From assembly GCA_036320915.1 (NCBI GenBank), contig JAXBDG010000016.1, positions 434,001-498,000 on the forward strand: a stretch of DNA of 64,000 nt, written 5' to 3'. Below the pieces are notes generated by a model, which made no database searches, was not told where the DNA came from, and worked only from the letters and a program-made list of their open reading frames with translations. This stretch comes from Linnemannia elongata. Its lineage: Eukaryota > Mortierellomycota > Mortierellomycetes > Mortierellales > Mortierellaceae. A program made the position numbers and the translations under genes. How positions within the stretch are numbered: position 1 is the first letter of the stretch; each line of letters starts with the position of its first letter. Positions 24,845 to 38,816 of this stretch are shown one piece after another.

Positions 24845-27800
24845 TTAAACAACTCCTCCAGCACCAGAACCACCAGCTCGATGCTGCTGCGTCTGTTGCT
24901 GCTGACGCTTTTGACTGGCCGCAATCGCGGCTGCCAAAGCCCTCAAGTCCCCAAACGTCCCACTAGACTTGTTCGTTCTCCTCCCATCCTCACCTCCTCC
25001 CGAAGCGGCAGGTGTACCACTCTCCTGTCCATCTTCCCGCCTCCGCCTCTCCTGCCTCTTCTCCTTCCTCTTCTCTTTCCTCTGTCTAGACCTATCATCA
25101 GCATGATCATCATGTTCATGTACATATTCATGTTCATTATCATGACCACCACCTCCCCTTTCATCCTCAGACCGTCCATCCTCAGAATCCGAAGAACAAG
25201 AACCCTCGGAATCCGAAGAGACAGAAGAAATGGAAAGCGACTCGGAGGAATCCTCAATCACATATTCCTCCTCCTCAAGGACCAACAAGTGGTCCTTCCA
25301 CTCCGTCCAGCTCGATGAGATCGTTCCTGATAGTGTCCTCGTCCGAAGTAGTTTGGAGCTGCTCAAAGAGGCGGAGTCCCGGCCATTGTCGAGGGACATG
25401 GGGCGGGTCTTGCGGGTTGATGAGCGTCGGGATGTTCTTCTTGGTAGAGTCGCAGGTGCTGGTATGACGCCGGTTGTAGGACTGACAACTCCGCCTCGAA
25501 GACGAACTTCGACGGTCTCCTCCTCAGCATCAAGAGCGCCAGGCGCCATCTCAGAAGCAACGACAGATCCTGATCTAGGTCCAAAGGCCCCTACTGAAAC
25601 AGGAACCCCCGCAATGGCAAGCGACTGAACAACCGCAGGCAAGGTAGTTGTCGATCCCGAAGCCGATACTGGGGCGGATTCAACAACCGGTGGCTGCTGT
25701 TGCGACGTCTCTGTTAGCTCTTCGGATGGACTGTCCGCAATGCTGTTCGTCGACACTGTCAGCACCCTGTTCAATGGCACTGGTGCCGGTTCCGCTCCCA
25801 TTGCCGTTGCTACTGTTGCTGGTGACTGTGGTGGAAGAGGAGGAAGCTGCTGAAGCTGTTGTGATGACGACTGGGATTGGAACGCATACTGTGGTAGCCA
25901 CTCCTGCCTCGCTGAACTAGCAACGCTGGGACTGACAGGAGAAGGAGGAGGGTGCTGTCCAAGTTGTAACGCAGAATGATGTTTCTTGCGCCAGGGCGGC
26001 AACGATAAGGACCGTACTGCTGCCAAATCCGTTGGTGTTGAGACTGCCGTTGGTAAGGACCTCGCCTGTCGTGGAGGGGGCTGCTGCTGATGCAATGTCG
26101 ACGGCAACGTGAAGGATCGATCAATTCCTTGGCCAGGAAGAACAGCACCGCCGGCAGACGATCGGATCCTGGCAACACTTCCGGCAGCTGCGAGACTCTG
26201 CGGCAAAGAGACGTTAGACAGCTCGTCCTGAGACTCCGCACCCGCCTCAACTAGTCCCACTGTAGTAGTCGATGCCTTGGCGTCAGTTCCAAATCCGGCG
26301 ACGACGGATGGCAAAGGACGAACATACTCAATCTCGAACGCAGACACCAAGTTCTCAAACGCCGAATGACCCGCCTCACGCTCACGTTCAGACATCTGTA
26401 GCTGCAAAGCCACAGCTGCCGGTGAAAGTGCCCCAGCAGCAGCAGCTGAAGATCCAGAAGACGTGATACTCGCAGCGGCGCCCAAGAAGCTCCTCCTCCG
26501 CATCGCCTTGCCCTTCCCCCCATTCCCCTTCTCCTCCGGCGACAAAAGTCCACCTCCTCCACTTTCAGTAGGCGACTCGATCAAGACCCCCATCCCCCCC
26601 ACAGCACTTCCAGCACCGCCATCTCCACGATGAGACTCATTTGCCCGTGGTCTGAAGACCAAACCCGAAAGACTGTCCAAAATCACACGTCGTTTCCGAC
26701 CCCGCAATGCAATCTCCTGATGCACGGTATCACCTCCACGCGCTCCAGGATGCAAGTCCGCCTGTTGCTGTTTCATCTGCTGTTGCTGTTGGAGTTGCTG
26801 CTGTTCTTGAGCGGAGAAGGGCGGCTCCAGAATCGCAAGGGCCCTGGCAAGACTGAGCGTCGAAGATCCTGCAGATTTCAGCATGGGATTCGCACCAACG
26901 CCATAACCTCCATTGTTGCGACTGTGTCCAGGATCGACCTCACTTCTAGACCGCAAGTGTGCCAATGTCGGCTGCTTCCCTGCAGGTCCATTCTGTTGTT
27001 GCTGCTGCTGAGAAAGAGCCCTCTGATACTGAAGTCCAGTGACAGTCGCATAGTCGATCAGAGCCTCGACGGTCTCCAACAAGGCCTTCAAGATCCGTTG
27101 ACTGTGCGTCGGCAACATCTCGATCAAGTCCTTGTAACTCCTTCCCTGCGGTCGGACAAAAAAGTCGTACAAATGCCAAGGGATCCACTGCTCCGGAGCA
27201 ATCGACAGCAAATACGCTAACAACAATGCTAGGTCCTGTAGCGAGAGCGGATTCAGGATGGTGTTGGTCGCTTGCGCATAGGAGTTGGCCAATCCTGGCT
27301 GCGACTTGTTGTTCCGAAGTGGAGTCGTCGGCGCGCCACTTGCAGACGGCTGTCCTCCTGGGGTGGTGGTAGGACCCGTCAACAAGACTGAATGGGAAGA
27401 GTAGCGAGAGAGGTGGTGACTGGAGTGGGATCGCGTAGGCGGTGCTGCACCTGTTGCCGACAAAGATGCTCCTCCACTAGAACCGATCAACGACAGCAGC
27501 GACTGGTTTTGCAATTGAGATACTGGTGTTGCGTTCGAACCACGATATGCCTGGACATTACTCGCGAGGACCGTGGGATCCAAGCCATCGCGGTCTTTGT
27601 CCATCCCAATCCCCATCGACGACGACGACGACGTCATGACCATCAACAACGCCTGCAAAGTCTTGCGAGATTCCTGAGCTGCTTGTTCGATAGCCGCCGT
27701 GGTATTGTAAGAGTTGTTTGCCGATGAGAGGTGTCCACTTCCACTGCCCGAATTGCTACCACCACTGTTGCCACCATTCCCGTTCGACGACCGAGACTTG

Positions 27801-30800
27801 TTCTTGTCCGCCTTTTTGTTACTCGAGGCCGTTGGTGGTAGTGCAGCAGCTGAATAGGGGTTATGGGAGTCGAGATACGATTTCCGGCCTAAGGATGGTG
27901 GTGCATGAGGGGCATCGACCTGCAGTGAGCCCTGCCGTTGCTGTTGTTGTTGCTTGAATACTATGCAGTATGAAAGGTATGGCAATCGAATCGCATGAAT
28001 AAAAAAGAGAAAAAATTAGTTTTGCAGCAGCATGCATGGATAGATGGTGGGATTGGTTCAATTCACTATGTCGGGAAAATAAACAAACACAGACACAAAA
28101 TCAAAAATAAAAAAAGTCGTTGTATGCCATGCCCACGCAATCTCCATGCGACGAAGAGGGAGCAGGGGGGTAAGGGATTGGACTGGATTGGATTGGGAAG
28201 AGGGGTCCAGTCCATACAAAAACATGAAAAAATCCATGTAGACACCACTATTTTAGCATGCATGCATGCATGGATCGCATGGGATACTGATAAAAAAAAA
28301 AGCAAAAAAAGGGGGTAGATGCATAGGGAGAGAAGAGGGAAAAAGGGAGCAGAAATGGGAAAAAAGGGATGGGAAGTAAAAATCATAAAAAGTATGAAGG
28401 GAAAGAGGAAGGGAGGAAAGGAGGAGACAGAGAGATATGCAACTCCCACTACTACTACCCTCCCTCTCTCCATCGTATCATCGCTGGTCACTGCGTTATT
28501 TCTTTACCTCGAGTCTTGATCTCGTTACAACAACAGATCATAGTCCACTTGAACTGCTCGATCGTCAATGCCGTATTCGTCGCACCAGCAGCAGCAGCAG
28601 TGCTAGTGGCATTGGTGGTGGTGTTGTTAAAAGGACTTCTGCCCTGATGGAGAATGCCATCGACCTGAAACGATTCTCCTTCCCCGGGTCCAGGCGATCG
28701 AGAAGAAGACCACAGAGAGGTGGGGTTCAATGTGGTTGATGTCCCTCCTACACCATCTCTTCCTCCCATGCCCCCTTGACCATAGCCTTGACGTCCACTA
28801 ACTGGATTCGTCCCTCCTCTTGTCGTAGCAAAAGCATTCGAAGACAATGTTAGAGTTGGTCGTCCGGTAGATGATCCAGTCGTCGGAAAAGTAGCCGTCT
28901 GGGAGTTGTTGTTGTTGTTGCTGTTGTTATTGCTACCATTGCCGCTGATAAATTTGGCAAGGTTCGAGGTCATAAGGGACGAGGGTAAGAAGGACATGCG
29001 TCGTTGGTGTTTCTTCACCATTACCGCAGGTTGCTGCTGCTGCTGCTGAGACCATCCCTCTGCCACGACTGGTAAGGACGCGGTGGGGGAAGAAGGTGGT
29101 TGCGTCGAAGAGGAAGAAGATGGGGTCGGTGCAGCGGGTAATGAAAGTGTCGGTAAAACGGTGGCAGGAGGGACAGGTGGGAGGCGTGACTGCCCCTGGG
29201 AAGAATGCAATGCGGGTTCATTTGATGCGGGTCTGTTGCTGCTGTGGCCATCGTCCTCGTCGCTCTCTCCCTCTGCAACAATGGCCGGTAGAGGCTTGTT
29301 GGGGTCATAAATGACTCTGTCCCTGCCTCTACCAGTGCTACCAATGACCTGCTGATGGCCTGCTCCCTCCAGTGCAGAGGGGTAATGACCTCCTGCGGTC
29401 GAAGGCATGGTCGGCAGCAACGCCTCTTGTTGTTGTATCGTCAACACCTCCATCTTTCGTGTTGGTGTAGGGGCAGAAAATCGCTTAAAGGTTGATCGCT
29501 TCTTTTGATGTTGATCCTGTTGCTGAGGAAGTGGGTATAATTGCTGAGATTGGTAGCGATGATGATTGTGATAGTTGGGGTGCTGGTGGACAGCCGAGGT
29601 CGAAGGCGACGTGGGGATGATGGTCGCACCGGCAGACGGAGCGGAGGTTGCTGAGAGGGTGGCAGCAGGCATGGAAGATCGTCTACTCCGAAAGGGGAAA
29701 AGAGTCGTCCACGACCTCCTCTTGGCCGAACCAGACGCGAAGAGAGCTGGATCGTCAAACGAGGCACCTTTAGGATGATGATGGCTGTTACCGCCCCCTC
29801 CGGTGATCCCTCCGCTGGCTCCTCCGCCTCCGCTGCCAAACTGAGGGTAAATGTCCCGTATGTTGACGTCCCTGTCCGTGGTCGAGGGATCAGAGAACCA
29901 AGGATGGGTCTCCAAGCCTCTCACGAATTGGATGAAAAGTGGCGGAGGTGGACAAGGTGTCGAAGTAGAGAGAGGGGCTGATCCTGAGACAAAGGCTGAT
30001 TGTTGTTGTTGTTGTTGTGAGCCAGTAGGGAAATTGGTTGTGGTTGTTGTTCTCTGCTGTGGACGGCTGGTGGAGCTGTGTTGGTCCTTTTGTTTGTTCT
30101 TAAAGGGGTGGGTGAATGTGAGAGAAGAGGGTGAGGGGAATGCCCAGGATAGAGGTCTCCTTTTGGTGGTGGTTGGAGGTTGTTTAAAGGGGAGTGGGGG
30201 AAGAGGAGTCTCCTTGACCGGGAGGTTAACAACGAGTGAAGAAGGAGGTGAAGAAGAAGGAGGAGGAAAGGATGCAGCGATGGTCGAGGCAGCGGCAGCA
30301 GGAGAAAGAGTCGACAAGGCCTTTTCTGCTGGTGTATCGAGTGTACCAACGAATAAAAATCGATTTCCGCTGACTTCGAGCTTGGACTCCTGAGGTCGGT
30401 GGGGTCGCTGAGGGGCACGAGCACTATTTGACCTTCGAACAACAGCAGCTGACGATGGTGACGAGGGAGAAGACGCAGGGGAGGAGGAGGCCGAGGAGAC
30501 AGTAGGCGTGGACGCAGAGACTACAAGCTCGGGGTGAGGGTGAAAGGGAAGAGGGGTAGGGTGCTGAGGTGAGGAGGGCGATGGAGAAGAAGGGATACGC
30601 GAAGAAGAGGAAGAAGAGGAAACAGAAGAAGAAGAGGGAGTAGAGGCAGAAAGGGTAAGGGAGAGTTTCTTTTTATGCGCAAGGTTTGGAAATGTCGAAT
30701 TGGTGTCAGCAGCAATAATGGCGGTGGAGGCGGATAAGGTTTTGCTTACTGCTCCCGTCGTCGATGTTGTTGTCGGTGTTAATGCGGCTAATGCGGGAAG

Positions 30801-33065
30801 AGGAGCGGTACCACTCGTTGTTGTCGCAGCTGCCTTTGTTTGTACTTGTTGGTGGGGTAATGGATGCACAAATGTAAACAGGGTGTTGGGGATGACTTGT
30901 GTTGCAGGGGGGATGACTGCCTCGATATCCGACGAAAGGTAAGACTTTTTACTAGACAACGAGAGGATAGACGATCGAACCGTGTCCACTGATGCTGACC
31001 GTTGTCTCTGTCTTTGTTGTCGCTGTTGTTGTGAAGAGGTGGCAGGATGGGGATAAGGAGACAATGATCGAGAACGATGTGACCGAGATGAACGCGAACT
31101 TGAACATGAAGAAGAGTCGGATTCTATCCTGAGAGGGGTACGTGTAGGCGAGATGAGGTTGTGAAGGTGGTGGCGATGGTGATGGTCAGACTGATCTTGG
31201 CTAGGGACAGTCTTGCAGCAATAGGGACACCAGGTATGGATGGTCGAGAGGGAGAGGGTGCTCAGGTTTTGCTGATGGTGATGTTGGCGTCGGTGTCGTT
31301 GGGTAGAAGGATATCGTCCTCTAGAATCGTCTACATCTAGCAGGGACCCCGCCCTAGAACGTGACTTTGCACGTTGTTTCCCCTTGTCTCGTCGGGAAGG
31401 AGTAGTATTCTTGGCCTTGATGTTGTTAATTGGACCACCGGTGCCAGTAGAGGTAGCTGCTGCAGCAGAGGCGGCAGCTTTCTTCTGGCGTCGGCGCTTA
31501 GACCCTGGATGCTGAGGGTGGTGACGGTAGATCGATGGGGTGGCGCCAGAGAGATCTGTTGAGAGACTGGATGGTACGGAATGAACAGTCAGTTGGGAGG
31601 GAAGGTGAACAGACATTTGGGACCCTTTAGGAGCACCACTAATGCCACTCTTGTTGATGCCAGATGGCTGTTGTGAGGAGGAAGGACCACAGGCGCAACT
31701 GAGTCGAGAGAGTCGATTGATTATCCTCGAAAAGTAACCGAGGGAGCGGTTGGAAGGCACACGAGTCTTCTTGGTGATAGTCGGAACAGAAGTCGATGGA
31801 GTTGGATGTGGATGTAAAGTAGTAGGGGTAGGAAGGGTAGGAGGAGAAATGAGAAGAGGGGCAAGAGGAACCCGGTGACGAGTGGATGCTCTTGTGCGCC
31901 GTTGCCGTTGCTCTCGTTGCCGCTGCTTTTGCTCTTGCTCCTGTGGCTGTGTCTGTTGAGATTGTTGTTGCTGTGGAGCAGCTGAGCTGTCGTTGACTAT
32001 TACTGGTCGCCGCTTGTATTGTTGTTGTCGTTGAGAGGGAGCTGATACAGGGTCGCGACCAGATCGACACCTTTGATGATAGTGACGATAATATTCAGTC
32101 TGGGTGTATGGTTCTTGTAGTGCCTCAAACTGATACTGTGCCTCGTTGAACTCTTCTTCTTTTACTGGGTCGTTGTCTTGGTCCTCGTTGTAGTCGTCGC
32201 CGCCGATATCGTCAATGTCAGAGTCGTTGAGAGGGACTTGGTGGTTCTGATGGTATTGCTCCTGAGCGAGTTCCTGCAGATGACGACGAGTTTGGTTGTG
32301 TCTATCGTATCCACTTCCACTGCCGGTGGCACTTGCGCTTCCACTGTCGAGGAGATGATGATGTGTGTAGACCTGGGTCTGGGTCTGTTGTGAAGAAGAG
32401 GGTAGGTAGGGGAGGAACTCTTTGTTATCTACGTTGACGTTACGTACGCTGAAGATTGCACCAGGGTAGTCGCCGTAGTTTGTTGACGTTGTCGCTGGGG
32501 TAGCAGTTTGAGGAGGATGGAGGTGAGAATGATGTTGGTTCGTGTGTTTGTGGAATGGGGTGGGTGCTGGTAGGACAGAGGGGAATGAGGAAGAGGTCGA
32601 GAGTCTGTTGTTGTTGGAGGGAAGGGCGAGAGGGGAGGGAGTTTGGAATGATGAAGGAAGACAGGATGTGGATGTGGATGCTGAAGCGGATACCGTGGAT
32701 GTTGTGTATAATAAAGGCGGGTTGGAGTAGAGGAGGACGACGTCTGGTGGCGAAGGGGAGGTGAAGATGGAGAGGGAGATGGAGGAGACGTCGGAGGAAG
32801 AAGAAGAATGGCGGGAAAGGGAGTATTGGGATGGTGGGATGGGACTTGAATGGGAGAATGGATTGAAGGAGGAAGAGGAAAGGAAGGAAGGTGAGAGGGA
32901 GGGCGACGGAGGATTATTATCAGAGAAGGCTGACGAAGTAGTGAAGCTTAAGGACAGATGTGAAGGTGAAGAAGAGGACGGGGACGAGGAAGAGGAAGAG
33001 GGAGAAGAAGGAGGGAGAGGAGGCAGCGGGTTGGGGGTTGGGAAGATGACCAACCGGGTCGACAT
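24845..33065 (-). CDS. Giant low-complexity protein with divergent RhoGAP-like (Msb1/Mug8-type) segment
   Basis: Two exons (33065–28508 and 27960–24845) meet in phase across a 547-bp intron and encode 2557 residues. Most of it is low complexity: Ser/Pro-rich N-terminus, many Gln and His runs, and a Ser/Glu/Asp- then Arg/Lys-rich C-terminus. Two islands look folded. One spans the splice site (LTIEQFKWTMICCCNEIKTR then VFKQ, about residues 1500–1523). The other is near residues 1755–1830 (LSLQDLALLLAYLLSIAPEQ, WIPWHLYDFFV, LIEMLPTHSQRILKALLETV). Their order matches the start and middle of a RhoGAP fold, where helices before LP-x-P-L-I-P and the LP-x-N-x-x-L pattern occur; the fungal Msb1/Mug8 family has such a degenerate RhoGAP and works in polarity with Cdc42/Rho1. 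About 230 residues of low-complexity sequence separate the islands, so the domain would carry a large insertion. No arginine finger is evident. It could instead be an unrelated helical scaffold. Confidence 0.55.
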
Positions 33066-36000
33066 TTCTTGTTCTTCTTTGTTCCCTTCACTTTTCTCTC
33101 TTTCTTTGAGGTGAAGAACACGACAGAGGGGAGGCTATTCACATTCATTTCATTCATTCATTCATTCAAATGACAGAAAGAAAGAAAGAAAGGGGGGTAA
33201 CAAGACAGGGGTCAGTCAGTTGGAGGCGATACATTGCTGGTGGGCGAATCAATTGAATTATAATCGTAATATACTCTTCTCACTCTTATGCTTAACTGCC
33301 GTCGTCAACAAAGTCAACAACAAAGAGCAACAACAACAACGACAGAAATAAACAAATTGGCGGGAAGAAATCAAAGCAACGATGACGGATATGTGGAGGG
33401 AAGAAACAGACACCAAATGACAAGCATAGTCGAAGATACAAAAGGGAAATGGGAAGAAGGGAGCGAGGGAAAAATGCAAAATTCAATCACAGCGGTCTGT
33501 AACTCAAATCTGCCATGCCACGCCATGCCTTTCGATACATGTCATGTCTTGGATGAGAAGGGACGGTATACGAAGCAGGTGGGTTTTTTGCCGCCTTTTT
33601 TTTCTTTTCTTTTTTTCCTTTGGATGTAAAAAAGGGTAGTGCAACTGGGATGACAAACTCGCTCTCAACTCAGTGTATACAAATACAGGCACACCCATCC
33701 TCTTTCTTTTCTTAACACCAAGAGACCCTTTCAACTGTTATTGACCTTGTCGCTAGTGCTGTGTTCTGTCCTTATTTTTTGTCCTTGCGAGTGTGATCTC
33801 TCATGCAACAAATATCCTCACTCCCCTACTCATTTTTTCATATGAATATATATTCCTGTCCCTGCCCATCCCCTTCATTCATCTTCCTTTGCCCTTAATC
33901 TTGTCCTGACCTGTCTGTCTTTGTAGACCCGTAGAATACTTTTTACGTATCATGTCTGCATCAATACATCATCCACCAGTCCCTGCCTACTCCCCTTCCC
34001 CTTCCCGCACCTTTTCCTTCCCGTTGCAGTCGCATGAACAAAGGAAAAGCTGACGACTGACAATTCATTTCCTGCTGAAAATACACTCTGTTCTTCCTGT
34101 GCTCCTGTCGTTTGTCCTCCCATCCACCCCTTGTTTGCCTCGGCGATAAACAAATGCAAGAAAAGAAAAAATAGCTAAAAAATTCACCAAAAAATGAACC
34201 CTACCTTTCAGTTGGCCAAGACAAGAAATAAAGGGGGAGGCGAGTAGGCAAGTGGGCGGCAGGATTGGTACAAACAAAAAAACAAACGATCTTGTGCTTC
34301 CCTCCCTTTTTTTGACGTCGAGTGGGTGGAAAGAGTCGAGAAGGAGACCTTTCTCCGCGGGCAGGTTGGTCGTTATTTGTTGAATGGGCTGTAGGCGGGT
34401 GGGGACCGTGTGATCAACTGGTATCGTAATGGTAGTGGCGGTAAATTATTGCTGACGATTGTAGTGGTTGTGTGTGTTGTCGACGTTGTGGTGGTACGAT
34501 AGGTTGGTGGATAGAAGACGGTTGGTCAAGGGGATGGTCATGATCCTTCTTTTGTGTTATTGTTTGTGTTCCTGTTGTTGAGGGTCTCGCCGCTTGTTTT
34601 TTTTTTTTTTTTTTTTTTTTTTCCTTCGCTTGTTAACAGTTGGTTGGTTGGTTCGTTTTTGTTGGAGTGGGTCGTTTTTGAGTTTCTCGGTGGAACAAAA
34701 GTGAAAAAATAAACTCTCTGCCAAGGTGTGACAAAATGTAAGAAAGAAAAAAGAAGCGGCACTGCTGTGTTTTTGTTTCCTGTTTGTGTTGTTGTTGTCG
34801 GGTCTTCCAGAGAACAGAAAAAAAAGAAAAAAAAAAAAAGAGAGGAAAACCTTGAATGGATAAAGGTTGGGAGGGAGATGGATGGATTGGCGGGAAGGGA
34901 GGACACAAAGTGAGAAGAAACCGGCGAATCACAAGGCAGGTGGTATCCTTGGAGTCCGAGAAGGCCGAGTGCAAGCGAGAAAAGGGAGGGGGTTTCCTTG
35001 CTTGAACCAAAGAAGACAATGCCGACAGAGGAGCAAGACGAAAGAGTCGATGTAGACGAGGAAGAAGGTGAAAGGGAAAAAAAGGAACAGAGAAGAAGGA
35101 AAAAAGAAGAAGAAAATGTCAAAAAAAAAAAAAAAAAAAAACGAGATCACAGACAAAGTGATGGAGGTTATCAGTCCGAATCAATGGATCCTCTTCTTGC
35201 ATGGTACATGCACCCTTTTCTATGTTAATTTTACTATCCTCGAGGAGATTGTAGAGGAGAAGAAGGAGTGCATGTTCCTGTTTGATGAGAGAATCCGGGG
35301 CGAGGAGACAGACCGAAGGAGATAAAAAGAGAAATACAGACAGATAGAGAGAGCTTAGCAAGAGAGCAAAGGGAGGAAGGAGAAAAGGGGGGGAAAGAGG
35401 AGTTCGACTATCAAATCGAAGAACCGGAACTATGAATTATTGAAAGAAAAAGGGGAAGAGAAGGGCATCTACCATTGTGCTCACACACTCACTCACGAGA
35501 GAAGGGCATTCATCCATTTGTACCCACACTCTCACACTCACGAGAGAAGGGAAAAGGGGGATGTAGTTGGGGTTCTGCTAGCCAAAGAAGGAACGAGGAA
35601 CTCAAGGTGGAGTACTCGCTCACGCGCTCATTCACAGTTACAACAGTATAGAAGCGACGACAAGAATAGGACAAAGCATGCATGATGGACAAGGAACTGG
35701 ATCTAAACCGTTGTACTCGTTCAGGGATGCCAGGATTTCAGGTACACCCTTGACTTCATTTATATTTGTTACTCTCTCTCTCTATATATATATATATATA
35801 TGTTACGGCCATGTTCCTGAACAAAGGGGTCGAAGAGTAAGGGACATGAATCCTAAAACACTCTATTGCATTCCTGTTGCTTGTTCCAAGCCAACGCTTG
35901 CTCGTTAGCTCTCTTCTTGCTCCTTGGTTTATTTACCGAAAGAACAACGCCACTCCGGTATCAGGGGGCAAGGGGCAAAGACAGAAATGGTACGACGAGT

Positions 36001-37496
36001 CAAGGAAGGAATGAAGGTAGAGTACATTCCAAAGGTGATCCTCCAGGAACACATTCTCACAGATGCTACCGGATCCACCTTTTGTCCACTCTGTTTGTGT
36101 TTATGTCCCGTCTCTTCGTTTTCTAAGCCGTAGTTGTCATATTACAAAAAAAAGAGGGGTTCGCTAGGAAGAGGGGGCCATGACTAATCGATAGGATAAA
36201 AAAAGACCATTTCTGCACTGACCCTCCCTACTCCCCCCCCCGTAGACCACAGATCACACAGATGCATCCACATAGTGAGCAATGTCAGTTTCGTTATCCT
36301 TGAACTTTCAGACGGGGTCCGCGGTTCAACCACAAAATTGAGCAACACAAACGAAAGAGAGTTCGTATCGCAACACGTTCGTCGTTATTTTTTTGTAACA
36401 GGACAAAAAAACGAGAGCCCTTCCTCTCTCTTTCACTCTCTCACACACACTCTCTCTTCTCTTTCGCAATGAAACGTATCCAGGAGGTGTCAAAATCTTG
36501 GGGGTTGCGTTTTTTTCTCTGCCGTCTTATTATCCTCTGCCACTTGATGGCACTAACCACATCCAAATAAAACAATAACGGGGGTGCAGGTTGGTGGTTG
36601 TCCCTGATGGACTAGAATAACGGATATTAGGGGAGTTGACAAAGGGACAAAGGGGACGACATGCAGTCGAAAACAAGTATGTGCATCTTTACATATATTA
36701 GTCAGTCTCTCTTCCGGACGGCGATGTTGCGGATTATTAGTTTTGGCGACAAAGAGCAAACTAAATGCTGTCATCCATGTATCCTTGAAGGAGGTAAAGG
36801 CGATCGAGTTATGCCTGGAATTAATGTTTTCTGAATTTTCAATTGGCAAGGAAATAAATAATCAATTAGACTCGGATGAGCTTGTCCTGGACAAGCTTGC
36901 TATCTCGATAAACCCCAGAAACTTCATGCGCAGACCCTTCCCCACCTAGTCGATCTATGGGGGAAAAGATATCAGATCCTCTTCCCCAATTCATCCTAGG
37001 CCCCACCCCCACCCATGCATCCTAGCATCCAATCCACCTCCCCATAGATATTTCAGCCACACACTCGGCCACATTCCATTCCCCCAATTGATCCTCTTTG
37101 TTCCCTTTATCCTTTTTCATTCGATCGGGTAGACGGAAGTGGTGTTAAAAAAATTGTTGAGCGGAGTACCTCGTCCCACTGACCCCAGAGTCCGAGGTAG
37201 TGATCGAAGGGAGGGGATCGAGCCAAAGGGTCCTTCGGGGTCCAGAGAACGAAAGAGAAAAAAAAAAAATTAAGCGGCTACGTGTCCCTCCTTTTCTTTC
37301 TACCATCCCTCCCTCCCATCACAAACATGGTTGGTTTGATGGGAAAAAAACATTGATGACTTATCAATCGGGCTAAATGTCTCGGTTCAGTTCACATCAG
37401 TATAAAAGACATTCACATCCCATTTCTTTCCTACTCCACAAACCAACACAAGCAAAGACAACCACTACCAACTTTCTCCAACAACCACAAGAAAAG
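33066..37496. other. 4.4 kb intergenic region between divergent genes
   Basis: Separates the start of the giant gene from the first GST gene. It contains short microsatellites (TTCA near 33145–33168, GAAA near 33177–33190, a CT/TA tract near 35777–35803), a T run near 34599–34622 and an A run near 35120–35140. A coding-like patch of roughly 30 codons on + at 35989–36100 (MVRRVKEGMKVEYIPKVILQ and on) has no recognisable context. No complete gene was found; a long 5' leader of either neighbour or a non-coding RNA is possible. Confidence 0.45.
37401..37408 (+). promoter_or_regulatory. TATA box of the first GST gene
   Basis: TATAAAAG lies 89 bases before the start codon at 37497, followed by a C/T- and A/C-rich leader. 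The sequence fits a strong core promoter. Confidence 0.6.
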
Positions 37497-38352
37497 ATGA
37501 TCGAAGCAACCAAGAACCTGTCGACCGAGGCCATGTCCAAGATCCTTGAGGGCAAGAACAACGAGTACTCGCTCCTCTACTTCCCCTTCCACGGTGTCGT
37601 CGCCGCCCTCCGCGCCATGCTCGCCATGTCCGATGCCAAAGTCACCTTCACCCAGCCTGACGTATGTCACACTTTTCTCACTCTCTATCTGTATCGAATC
37701 TCTTATTTCTACTTCTACCCTCTATAGAACGACTAATTATGGTTTCTTTTTTTTTTTTCAAACCGAAATGTAGGACTGGCCAGTGGAGAAGAAGGAGACC
37801 CAGTTCGGACACATGCCCATCCTCTACGAGACCGACCCAATCACCAACCAAACCGTCGCACTCACAGAACTCTCCGTTCTTGAAGAATACATCGGCCGCA
37901 AATACAACTTCCTCGGCTCCAACGCCTACGAAACCAACCAGATCCTGACCTTCAACAGCTCAACCCAATCCCTGTTCGACAAATTCGTCACCCTGGTCGT
38001 CCGTACCGCCGACCCTGAGATCCGCGCCAAGATGATGGAGACCTTTCTCACCAGCTTCATTGGCGAATGGGCAGAGTTCCATGAACGCGCCCTCCAGGCA
38101 AATGTCGCTGCAGGAATTGCAAAGACGGGACACTATGTTGGTGAGAAGATTTCGTTGGCAGATTTGAAGACTGCGACGGTTGTGACGGTGATGATGAAGC
38201 TTTCTGGGGACAAGTTTATTAGTGAGGAGAAGACCCCTGCAATTATGGAGGTGTGTAAGACTGTCGAGGCGGACGAGAAGTATAAGAAGTGGAGGGCTTC
38301 TGATGATGTGAAGTTGTTTAACGAGGTTACCAAGCAGCGCTTTAACCTGTAA
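37497..38352 (+). CDS. Glutathione S-transferase, sigma-like, paralogue 1
   Basis: Two exons (37497–37661, 37774–38352) give 247 residues. The N-terminal thioredoxin-like domain has the catalytic-type Tyr28 in LLYFPFHG, a helix rich in Arg/Ala (VAALRAMLAMS) and the glutathione-binding cis-Pro segment FGHMPILYE; the SNAIL-like site is replaced by ALTELSVLEEYIG. The C-terminal all-helical domain includes GHYVGEKISLADLKTATVV, the usual N-capping motif with the conserved Asp. It conjugates glutathione to electrophiles or isomerises peroxides; substrate is unknown. No targeting signal, so cytosolic. Among the three paralogues here this one has the fewest introns; the ADLK region is intronless, unlike in the other two. 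Confidence 0.9.
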
Positions 38353-38785
38353 GCGAGCGGGTCTCCCTTTTTCTTGGTAGTTAGTCTTACCCCATTAGCC
38401 AAATAATACAATTTGACTGTTATTCATTTTACATGAACTTTGAGGGTAGGAAGATATGGTCACCCCACAAATAGACACAACGTGAACGCGTTGGATCTAC
38501 TTTGGGGTTCGTTCTCAGTAACGACCTGTTAGCTGTTTCACACTTGGATCGACGAGGAAAACAACGCCTGTTGCATCGTGGAGCATTAACAAGCATCGGA
38601 ATTGAACGCTGACAAATAGGTACAAAAGTCGACGTGAAGGAAGGTTCCCTTTCACCCGACAATGGCCGGCCGCTCTCTATTTTTTCGTCGAGAGGACGTC
38701 CATCCGTTTATGGGGATGGCGAAAAATGATCTCATTGATGTAATAACAGGCAGGGTCTGCGCTTTGCGCTCGGGGTCCGAAAATT

Positions 38786-38816
<31 letters not shown>

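Noticed and set aside
34538..35122. Minus-strand open frame of 194 codons
   Set aside because: Consists of Ser/Phe/Thr low-complexity sequence including homopolymer translation; looks like non-coding pyrimidine-rich DNA.
35989..36130. Coding-like patch MVRRVKEGMKVEYIPKVILQ and on
   Set aside because: Only about 30 codons look coding, then the frame degenerates; no neighbouring exons were found.
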